64,000 bases of DNA from Gavia stellata. Taxonomy: Eukaryota > Chordata > Aves > Gaviiformes > Gaviidae. The stretch covers positions 3,348,001-3,412,000 of the forward strand of contig NC_082620.1 of assembly GCF_030936135.1 (NCBI RefSeq), in the 5' to 3' direction. This document shows positions 15,101 through 27,100 of this stretch, in pieces (the first letter of the stretch is position 1; each line of letters opens with the position of its first letter). The position numbers were made by a program, and so were the translations under genes. The notes below the pieces were generated by a model. That model worked only from the letters and a program-made list of their open reading frames with translations, was not told where the DNA came from and did no database searches.

Positions 15101-18100
15101 TAGTTTTCCTGCATTGTTTGTCTAGAGGAACAGGAAAGAAACAATGATTTGTTTAAGAAGCTATGATCTTAGCTTTTGATACAAACAAAGGACACCAATT
15201 CTCCTTTCCCTTTTATTCACCTAGCTGTAGACACATGTGCTAAGAACAGAGATCCATGTGACTCCACAACTGCAGGGTTTACTCAAAGCATACTTTCACT
15301 GGAAGCACTGTCCCAAAACAGCATTCAACAGCTACATCTGACACCACTCTAAGCCAAAACCATATCTATGGTAAAGTGCCTGACACACTAGCCTCACAGC
15401 CTTCAAGAGGTGCAAGGTATCACAGGGGAGCCTTTAATTTAAAAGTTAATCCCAGAACAACCCCAAACCCCCAACAAAACCAGAAAAACTGCACACATCC
15501 CCCCCATTATTTTTAAAACTATCAATCTTAATTAAAAAATTATTAATAATAGCAGAATTATTATGTGAAACTCTATGCATATATAGGGGAAATAACCCCT
15601 ATCTCTACTTTCTACACAGACAAGAGAGTTTCTGGGAGAAGGTGAAAAGAAAGGGAAAGCTGCAATAATTCTAGATCATACCTTGAGAATTGGTAAGTAA
15701 TATTCTTCCCAGATCTACAACAACTAACACTGGATCCACAAATTTGAAATCATCAGGAAAGATCACCTGAGGGGCAGAAATATCAAGGCACACAGTCCAG
15801 CTTTTGCTGTTTTCCTGAAAGTTAAGAAGAAAGAAATAATCGCCCACAAGAAACAGCTTCCCCTCACATACAAAAAAAGACACGTCAAACAAATCAATCT
15901 ATTTAGCCACTTTTTCACCTGAACAGCTAACTTCACAAACTTCAGCCATACTAAAGTTCAGTAGACTGCTAAACCACAGACTCCCATTACGGTCAATGAA
16001 GAGATGTTTTCACCAGGCGAAACATCCCATGCTAAGATACATGCAATGAATCACCTCTAGAGAGGGACTCCCCATCTCTAAGCTGAGTGAACCTACCTGC
16101 ACAGCTAAGAGAAGGCCTCTACCTTCTACATGACACTGGATCAGACAAATCCTTGTCAATGCTATCCGTAAATACAACATGCGCTATACTGATTTATCAA
16201 ACATCAATCTATTAGTTTTTCATTTTATTGAAAACAATATAGAACAACTATCTTGCATCAATATAGCTAACTTCAAAGCTACGGATTAATGAAACTTACA
16301 CATATACTAGTATTACTTGAAAACTGAGGAATGAGCAAAAAACAAATAAAGGTGGAACAATTTTTTAATTTAGAAAATAATCTTTAAATAAGTTACACAC
16401 AAATTTAGTAAGTTTGATGTAACAGAGCTCCAACACACACTGGAGCCAACAAGTTGGCATGAAGTCATCTCAGTAAAGGGGTCAAGAACAGAAAAATACT
16501 ATTCTGCCATTAATGACAACAGGTTTGCATCACAAAAATGGATTGTTTGACAGCAAAAGAAATACTACAGGACCACATGTATACAACTCCCCACTTTCTT
16601 AAAAAGAACACCACACAAATGAACAACAAACCCCCACACACACTTTTTAGAGCTTCAAGTCCTAAAATACACAGCAAAAAAGCCTACATAGACATTTTGG
16701 GGGCAAAAACTTACAATGAAGTCTCCTACTAGTAAGCGATCAATAGTTTGCCGGATTTCAGCTTTTGTCTGCATTTTCAGCTTGTTGTACTGTCTTCTGG
16801 CAGCTTCAGCCACTCTTGCCTCTAACTCAGATTGATATCCGAAACCTGCACAAGAGATACAAAACCAACTAGGTATGATTTTGTTCACATGTTATTGAAT
16901 CAGGGGGAAAAACAAAAAAGGAGAAAAAAGAAAAGCGCTATTTTAAATTTTAGCACTAAAATACAGGACAGGAAAACAGAGCAGTTGAAAGCCATTGGCT
17001 GTACCTACACACCAGGCTGCTTCACAGAAAAAAGGAATTGTCTAAGACACAGAAAAATCCCATCAAAATAACACTTCCCAATCTTCTTTCTGGTCTTTAT
17101 TTGACAGACCTTCAACCTGAGTTACTAAATTTGAGGGACAGAAAGGGTGGTAAGTATGGCAACAGAGGAAATTCTGACTAAACATTAAGAAGTTTGTGGA
17201 ATGTGTAGGCAGTCTTTTTTTGTTTGTTTTGCTTGTTAACTTTACCTCTAACATTTATGGAATATTCTCATCTTGTCAGAAAAGGTAAGTATCATCCACA
17301 CCTTTATGGTAGGTAACTCAAATCTTTTGGTATTTGCCAAAATCAACAGAAAAAGAATTAGTACTTTAAGAACATGTGTTCCTTATTCTCACCTCTCATC
17401 TCCTCAGAAACTGAACTTTAATAACTAAAACTGCAAAGGCAGTCACTTTATAATGTTACGGGCTCAGGTACCAGACTACTAAATCTTGCTTAGACGCTTA
17501 GGGAAGCGGTACGTTTAACATCTAAAAAACAAGGTACCTCAACCAGCTGTAACAAAGGTCAGACTTCATTTAACCAACAGATACAGCAGGAATTGGAACA
17601 CAATCTCCGCTGTATTGTTACTATAAAAAATATTCTGCTTTTAACTGTCCTCTCAAAAAACCTGTTGTTCTCCATGAATTTCCAGGAGAGATTACAGAAA
17701 CAGGCCTCCTTATTTATGCATTTTAATTTAGGCAGCATGAACAACCACCATGTGGTATAGCAGCAACTTGCAATTTTAAAGTAGAAGTTTCGGGAGTCTG
17801 CCCAAGCAAAACCCCTGATTCAACTGAACAAAGAAACAAATTTAAAAAAATCATCCAGACAAGACTCAGAGTATTGCTTAATTTTAATTTCAAGTGAAGA
17901 TTCTTTGATCAGTGCTTTATATTTCTAAGAATGAAAATAAATAAAAATCAAAGATAAGAAAAAATATAACACCACCAAAAAAACCCCAACCCCACCAAAA
18001 AAACACATTAAAGGTTAACCTGAGGTATGAACCCTTCCCTTGTAGAAGAAGTCAGCTACTTTCTTAATGGCTTGTGGATTGTAAATAATATTTAGAGGTC

Positions 18101-21100
18101 TGGTACTGACTTCCAGACGCCTCTCAAAATTGCTGTGAATTGGATTTCTTTCATAAAGCATCTCAAACACTGGGGCATCTGGATCTGCAACTGAATAAAA
18201 AATGAGTTACAAAAAGCAATTGTAAAAAACCAAAACAAATGGACAAAAGCAAAAAACAAACCCCAAAGAATTTAATAACTATTTTTTAATTGGTACTACT
18301 AGGGAAGTAGTACCTGTCTGAAAATTCTTCAGCAACAGAAAAGCAAGTAATACAATCAACTGCTACAATCAACAAAATTCAACATGATTGTATACACAAA
18401 AACATTTTCAAAACTGGGGTCCTAATGTTGAGTGCCTAACAATATTTTTTCTTTTTTTATACCAAGACAAAGCACAAGTGCAGCTCCCATTGTCTTGAAA
18501 TACATTTTTTCTTACTCACTTTCTTTAAAGTCAACTTGCACACACCCTTGTGTCTGAACAAAGCTTCTACGGTTTTATCTTTACTACTTGCAAAAAACAT
18601 TTGCGTGAATTCAAACTCTAGGCACCCAGTTTTGAAATTTCTGGTTTGTAGGAATTATCTCATATGCCTGTCATCATCAAACATAAAATGAAATCTTTAC
18701 CAGTGTTCTGATTAGTCACTTCTGAGGACAAACTCTGGAGCCCAAAGGAAGACATGCAGCCAACCTCTTTTTGCTGATAAGAATTTAAAAGAAAAAGATT
18801 GTTTAGATAAAATCAACCAAGCTACCTGATATAAGCACAAAACTCTTCTGTACCAGTCTTATGGTCACTTTGTAAGTGAATTACATGTATAGCCTGAGAT
18901 TTTGATATGCATTTTTTCCCCTGATGTAGTGAAACAAGAGAAGGAAGTATGACTAAGAAGCTAACACTACCCACTCATGCAGCAGACAGACAGAAATCTG
19001 AAGTGCAAATTTTGGCCAGTTCTCTACAAATTACAAAGTACAAAATACATGGGAAATTGTCATGGAATTAGATTCAAATTTTGTTTGCTCAGAAGAGATA
19101 TTTGAAATCTTTTCAGCAATTCATTAGGAAGAAAAAGAAAAAGTTCTGTATTTCTGCTTTTAGTGTAACAGTATACAGGTGAAGTAAAACCTTACTTGAA
19201 CCGAAGAGCTTTATGAAAAAGAAAAATCACTGATTAAGCAGCAATGCTGATCGTTCCAAAAACCAAATCTTGTTTGACAAATTATCTTCTTTCCCACACA
19301 TATAACCGTAACGTTAAAAGTTACAAGCATACTGAACAAACAATGAAGAGTTCTATGAATCATCTTTGGAAAGAGAGGGGAAAATTAAGTTCAACAAGTG
19401 GAAATCTTGCTTCAAGACTTTTGTTTCTCTTTCTGGGATAAGACACAAATCAAGAAAAAGGTGTTACGTTCTGGAATACAACTGTTTTCATACACATTTA
19501 CGCATCCTACATAGTAACTTGAAGAGTTTTTTTCACCTACAGGATTCGGGAAAACAAGAAGAGGAAATATGGTCCCTTCTGTTGCCAAATCCCTCAGAAA
19601 AAGACCGCCAAGCTGAATTTTGAGAAGGGAAGAATTTCTACGAGGAAGGGATTCTGCTAAGATCTTTACACCTGGAATATAAATACATAAAATGCTTTTA
19701 TTTCTTTTAGTACACAGCACAGGTTTTATTTAAATTTTACAGATAACAAACATCGTCCAATAAACAAGTCTCTTGGAAGTGCTTATATATATTTATTTCT
19801 ACTAAAAATATTAAACACAGAAATTTGGAATACATTACAATGATTGTGAAGCATGTATTTCTATAGTTGTCTTTCTTTCACACATAACAATGTCTAAAAT
19901 TAGATTTCGGTGTTGAAATCACTCACACATCTGAAGACAGAAACTTATTTTCATTCAATACATCAAATTCCACAAGTTGTTTTCATATTTTGATTTTGAA
20001 CTTTGTTTCAGTATAGTAATTTAAAGAATTAAGAACAAAAATCAAAGGAAGGTCTGAAGGCGGACAAAGCTCTGGTCTTTTTTGAGAAAGAACAGAAATT
20101 GGCTTAATACCTGAAAACTCCAGCTGCGTAAAAGCAGTCTCCTCAGCATGGGCCACCTTCTTCTCCTTATGCGACAGAGTGAAAGAGCCACCCTGCAACT
20201 GTAGATTTAATTTAGCAAAAACATGATCTCTCTTTGTAAAGGTATTCATGCTAGAAGCATCTGCAGCAGGATCAAAAAATTCATCTGCACCTGATTAAAA
20301 AAAGAAAACACAAAACAACGCATTAAATAAGTCAAGTTTCTGAAAGGCTACGAAGAACAAAAAAGTTTCTCTGAATTTGAAAATAAAGATTTCCCCAGCT
20401 CTAGGGAAGAAAAATTAGAAACAAAAAATAAAGCAGACCTACCTGCTTCCTTAACAAAACTGAATATTCTATTTCAATTAAGGTAACGTAAACCTAAATT
20501 TATGAAGACCCCAACAACCCAGTACTGTTAATGTTATACCCAGTCACAGCACGCTACATGACTCCCACCCACCTGAACAGAAAAAGTCCCAAAGCTCTTT
20601 GCCATAAATACCTGTAATAGTGGAAGGAAATGTATTCCATATATTGCTTTAGAAATAAGCAGGTACACCAGGTAACAAGTTATTAAGCTTTAGACAGGCT
20701 CTGCTGCCTAGGTACATCAGTTGACACATGTAATCTTTTAACAGTACAGAACCAAAGAGTTGTTTCTATTCACCGTTACCAGGTATCTAAGTATGGCAGC
20801 GTTAAAAGCCTTAAAAAGAAACAGAAAACCCTGTACTTCCATACCTAGTATGTCTTCCGGATTCCACTGTTCCTTTGGGTCTGGCAGCAGCCCTTCAAAA
20901 GGTTCACCTTCGTATGTTTGCTGAGCATATCCATACCAACCTCCCCAACCAGGAAACCAAGACTGAAGATACTGCAGCATTCCAGTGCTACTGCCATGTG
21001 CAGCTTCTGCTGTAGGGGAACCTCCAGGGGAATCAGGCAATGGCTCTTTAACACTCTATGTTTGAACATAGCAGACATACACATTACTGCTGATAAGTGA

Positions 21101-24100
21101 AAGAATATCACAAATGTACAAAAACATCACAATAAAAATACAATTCCATTATTATTTACTCAGCACTCTTCAGTATACCAGCAGTGCTATTTTCAACCAA
21201 TACTTAGCCTATTAGGAGAGCAGCAGCAAAGAAATAACAAACATTATCATCAGTTAACTGCTGCATATTCATATATGAAGCCATAGAGCATTATTTAAAT
21301 CTTAGTTTAGAAACACTAAACCAGATAAGAAGTCATTTGACACCATAAAACACAGCTCTAAATTTTAGCAACTGTATTTGAAAGAAACGGCATTGTACTG
21401 TTACAGAGATCAGTCCTTATTTTATGAAGTGTGCTCAGAAATCCACTCACATGAGACTCAATTCTGCCATATATTTATTCTGGGAAAATACTCATTATAG
21501 GCCCTTATTTCCACTCTGTTTTTAAGACGAAGAGTACTTGCCCTAGGAATTCTGGCAAGGATACTATTGAGGAAGATCATCATATGACTAGACAAAAGAT
21601 TTCACTGTGCAAGTCACACAACAGTAAAAAGTGCAGGAACCAAGCATCGTTGGCAATTTTAGCATTAATGCCACTCTTCTAAATCAAAGCAAATACACGC
21701 TAACGCTCTCCAGCAGAACAGAACACAACACATCAGAACAATTCACTTAAAGATTCCAAATATTACCCTGTATGCAGAGTGTTCCTCACCTCAGCTAGGT
21801 CATGAAATTTATCATGAACTATCTCATATAGTATCTTCAACTCTTCGTAAGTTTGCTCCTCCTCAATACGATGCATTTCTGCCTGAAAAGACAAAAAAGG
21901 TAAAGCAACTGCACTAAAAGAATAGAGCATCTTCTTCATAAACATGTTAAACATCTCTGCACTGAGTAAGTTAGAGATTCATAGAAAAAACTAACACGGC
22001 ATTAAGGATAGCATCCAAGTGCCTAAGCACATGAAAATAAACAGAAGTCATGCGAGCAGCTGTAACACTGACATTCCCCCGTATTAAAGTTTATTTGCAT
22101 CATAAAATACATTATTTTAACACTTTTCATGGTAAAAATTCCTTGCCCAACTATATCCTCCTATCATGCATCAGAAGCAAGGTTTGCAGCACAAAATTTA
22201 AGCCATGGAAAATAACCTGATTTAACAGAATGCCTTGCTTAGCCAAGAGCAAAAAAAGCTTCTGTCTTGAGTAAAGAAGGTAGAGGAAATGAACTGCATA
22301 AATTAGGACAATGTAGTAGTTAGGGACAATATTCAGTTACTTAGACACGCTGTCTTTTTTGTACTGATGAAGAAGTTGTTTGTGGAAGCTTGTGATTCAC
22401 CCAAGTCAAAAAAATATATCATGGAACAAGAAAGCAAAAGGCATTTTTCTAGTCCAATAGCATTGCCCTTGTTGCATTTCAAAGCTCTGCTGAAGACAAT
22501 ACAAGCTTTATGAAAGTCAAAGTCTCCTGCTTTGCCAGGCACTATAACATTTCCAGTACATTGACCTACTCCTACAGTTCATGTCTAAGTAACACAAGCA
22601 AGGATTACATAAAACTTAAAGTATCAATAGAATCGCACCTGTAATTAAGACAGGTGAGGTACATGGTGCCCTGAACCAATTTAATGAAAAAGTCCCAATA
22701 CACCTAAAGATAAAAAGCAGCTAATTATAGTTCACAGGTTGTTTTCTTTCTGAAGTAGGACACAGGTTCATTATTAGGGAGACTTTCCCTCTAAATTCTT
22801 CATCCTAAAATCAACTGTGGAAAAACAAAACCAAAAAAAACCAAAGCACCCCCAAACACACTGTCAACTAGCCACAATTTTCCCCACGTTATCTACACAA
22901 CCATATGGTGACCTGACACACTTCTGATACTTAAATACTTTTTGAGTCTATAGAGAACACGAGTTAAGAAAGCATGTCACAGACTGACATGAGCATTCTA
23001 TGAGAGTTAATGCTATTTTTGGTGAAAACCAATTACAGCTCAAAAAAAAGACTGCTTTTTGCATAGCAAAACAAAAACATAAGAACCCTGCTGCACACAC
23101 ACCTCCCACAAGCCCAGGTTTCAAGCATTAAAAACTCAGCTGTGGTCAAAAGACAGTCTGTTCAGTGAAAATGGCCTGCAGTAAAACTAAAGATGTTTCT
23201 AAACTAGAACAGATTTTAAATTTGAGAAGGTGAAACAAATCAAATATAAGATGATTAATCAACACTGTAGAAAATTCAAATCTAAATACCTGCTCTGCGG
23301 TAGACAGTGGTTCCCCCTTCAACTTGCTATAATACATGTCAGTGTAAGATACTGCATCTTGGGCCCGATGTAATGCAAACTCCCAGGTAGAACGTTGCCT
23401 CTGCTCCCTGATCTCCGAAAGATTAGCATTCAAAGCAAAGATCCACCACTCTCGGCAACTGAAACATTTTAAAATTACTGTATTACCCATATTTCAAAAA
23501 AAATCCAAACAACCAAATGCACGCCAAACTGGTGAAAGGTCCAGGAGAGGTTCAGTGAAAAAACAGAAGTCAACTGGTCAGAAACAGCATCAGTATTAGA
23601 GACAGCATATGTGGGCTAGTTCTACTAATTGTGTAGAACAGTGCTTTGCAAAGTCCCCACCACTTTAGTGGGATTTAGTATAGCTGTTATCTATCAGCCA
23701 TAGACAACAAAATATTGAGTTACATACACCCCTGGTCTGAACTGGTACCATCTTTCTTTATCAATAAAAGAAACTTAATAGGAGCTCTTTCCACAAAGAA
23801 AATTTCAGAACACCACAGTGTGTGCATGGGGGTAGAACCTCCAATTTAATTTCAGTTCTTGGAAGCTGTGAAAGAAGGATTTAAAGCCTCAGGTAAGAAT
23901 AATTTTATTTTAAGTTTGAATTACATCTGAATATTTAAAACTGATTTATGAGATAGGGGAACAAAACATGAAAACTGAAACTCTAATATATGATTATTAT
24001 CTACCTTTTTATATTTGTCTTCATTCTAGTCTCTCTAATATAGTTTTAAATATCATGTTAACACCACCGCATATGTAGATATACTTACTTCTCTGTTACT

Positions 24101-27100
24101 GTAACTTTTGGTCTCCATTTCCTGAATTTAAGCTGTCGTTCCTTTCTAGCCAGTTCCTTTAAAAATCCCATGATCTGCTGATACTGCATCTTTTAGTAAT
24201 AGAATACACAGATAAATTAGGCAAGATTGGAGTGCTTTCCAATGCAAAGGGGAGGAAAAAACAAAACAAACAAACAACCACAGGCTAAGTTTACCTGCAT
24301 CAATGGCCTGCATATGGCTTCAAAATTAAGATTAATGTTAATGATAACCCATAATTTGGTTCTCTAGTGTCACATATCTTCTTCCCGTAGCTAGTAGTTA
24401 ATGAGTGACATTCAATTTACAGGCTTCCTTATTTACAAACACACAGAATGAAATGTCCTTCCATGTCAGATTATCAACCTAACATCAGCTGCTATTGTAC
24501 ATTCTATAGACTAAAAAACCCCATATGCATCCCCCTCCTATTACTACAATAAACAAACAGCAATGCAATTTTTTTGCAATAATCAGTTGCAGCAAAATAA
24601 TTAAGTAATTTGGAATGCTTGGTTTTAAAACAAACATCTTCTTTAGTATATCCCTTACGGTTGCCTCTAATAAGTAAGTATTAATTTTATGCTATAACAA
24701 TTGGCATTTAAGCTGTTACAAACACTACCACAGTTTTATGACCCTTACAGGTATTTCACTGTTTGAATCAGCAACTGTTTTCTTAGAGATAGATAATTCA
24801 AGATGGCATTTTACCAGCAGAATCTTCAGAAGCACTGACATACAAACAACAGTTGCACAGTTGCAGCACATGGAAAGGAAAAAATCCACTCTATGTCAAA
24901 CTCTTGATTTAAATTTGTAGACGTTGTGATGACCAAAGCATAAAGGAGTATCTTATTTAATCAGTCATTCTGTTAGAAAGTGACCATAAAGCAGTGTGCA
25001 ACACAGCATACAGATACCCAAGCAATCTTGGACACCCAACGCAGCCTACCATAGTTAACAGCACAGAGTTCAGGACGGCCTCATTTACCCTGCTTCTCGA
25101 CAGTCTCTGTTTCTGATACTGGGAGTTAAACAAAGATGGTTGGTATTTACCTGTGAAAGCTTCAAGGGTATAGTCTCAAGCTGAATGTCACACTCAAGCC
25201 GCGGAGTCTGGCGTGATCTTAAAGGCTCCTTAGAACAATTTCGCTTAAGAAGAGCAGAAGTACATACAGGTTCCATGATGTAATTATGATCACGACTTTC
25301 CATACTTTTATCCATTGCTTCCTGTGGGTTACAAGCAAATTTATTCTATTAGAAATGAGTGCACAATACTTATTAGGATGCATTGGTTTCATATACTAGA
25401 ATACACTTTATTAGAATGCCAATCTATTAAAAAAACCCCTCTTAAACATGTTCTCTCTTCAAAGGGAAAACAAGGTGTTTCACAGCACAGCCTCTGTGGG
25501 TTGCACATGTATCCTATCATTATAGCATGAAAGCATAAACTTCTGTTGCTCTTAAAAGCACGAGATGCAATAAATTCTAAGTCAAATAGGTCCGCAATAC
25601 AGAAAGGAGACTAACAACAACAATCTCTCTTCATATGCAAAATCTCTCTTTTGTACCTGTAGCTGACCAGGAGGCAGGTCACCCAATAAAGTGCAGTTGG
25701 TATCCCAATAAACACTGAAGTCGGCAACATCCAACTGTTTTTTCCGCATCAGCTTCTCTACCTGAAGTAGAAAAAGTGGAATAAAGTCAAGATCACACAC
25801 CATGTAGTTTTCACTTCTACATACTCTGTGAACAATATGAAATGCCCAGAATAAATTTATTACAATAACCAGAAGATTATTAAAATGCGACACTTTTTAC
25901 TACATGTTTACTAGCACCCATAATATACAGCATCACATCTTAGCTGCCATGAGTTCTTGCACAAAAAGTTATACTTACCGGTTCAAATACCGCATTTTGC
26001 ATTGATACATTTTTGATGCATATGCCAAACGCAAATGGCTGCAAAGGATTAGTGACACCATCTTCAAACCTCAAATGGACATCCTGAATTTTTAACTAGA
26101 CAGAAAAAAAATCATTACTAGAGACAACTATTTATATCATTAGAGCAGACTATTCATTAATACTGAAGCAATTTAATATTTAATTTCTGCAATGCTCCAA
26201 CAAATTTCTGGGAGTTATTTAGATCTTATAAAAATCCTATTCCTCACTTCTGGTTTTGTACTCTCTGGTTCTATCTTCTCCTCAGATACCACTGCCCTTC
26301 TCCCCAGAAACAACTAGCCACTTTCACAAGACACTGCACTTTATTTTGCTATCCTACTATTATTCTCCATTTTAAAGGCAAATGTGTAATTGCCAACCGA
26401 AGACTCAAATTTGCTTTATGTACTAGAATCATCAGCATGGGCCAGAATTACAAACTGGTAACAATACAAGGTGACCCAAACTAATTTTACATTGGTAAAA
26501 ACCTTTGAAAGCACCGAGTTACTGTGGTTTCTCAGAGAATGTAGAGTCCAGGACTGAGAAAACTATTGATACTCTCACCTTGAGCTCCTACACCAAATAC
26601 ATCCTTCTCAAACATATCAGGAAAAGCAAATAGTCCGAGGTAGCTATCTTGCTTCTAAATTGCCTCTAGTGAGTTAAAATGCAACCAAATAACATAGTCA
26701 GTCTATCTGCACATAAGGAAAAAGAAGGATAGTCCTTTCATGGAGGTGAGCAGACAAACTTTAGCAAGTCATATGTAGAAAGCTTCTCGTTCTTAAACAC
26801 AAATGATTAATGATGTAAATGTTGCTAAAATGTCATTAACTACATTAGGACTTCCAAAGAGAAAAAGCAAAAAAGCGGAACAGCCATACTTTTGAGTCAT
26901 TTTGATACTTAGGAGACACATGGCAGATTTTTTTTATTAATAGTAGAAAAAGAATAATTAAAGAACTTGAGAGACAACAGGCAGTCAAATAATTAAAATC
27001 ATAGATCAGCAGGAACTCTGAGATTTGTTGCTTTACAAATTATCTTTTTATCACAACAAATCACACCCTTCTGCTTCATAAACAATTCAGTATTTTGGTG

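Noticed and set aside
26995-27050. Possible CR1 end (atcatagatcagcaggaactctgag)
   Set aside because: Only a few words match the CR1 terminus; too weak to call.
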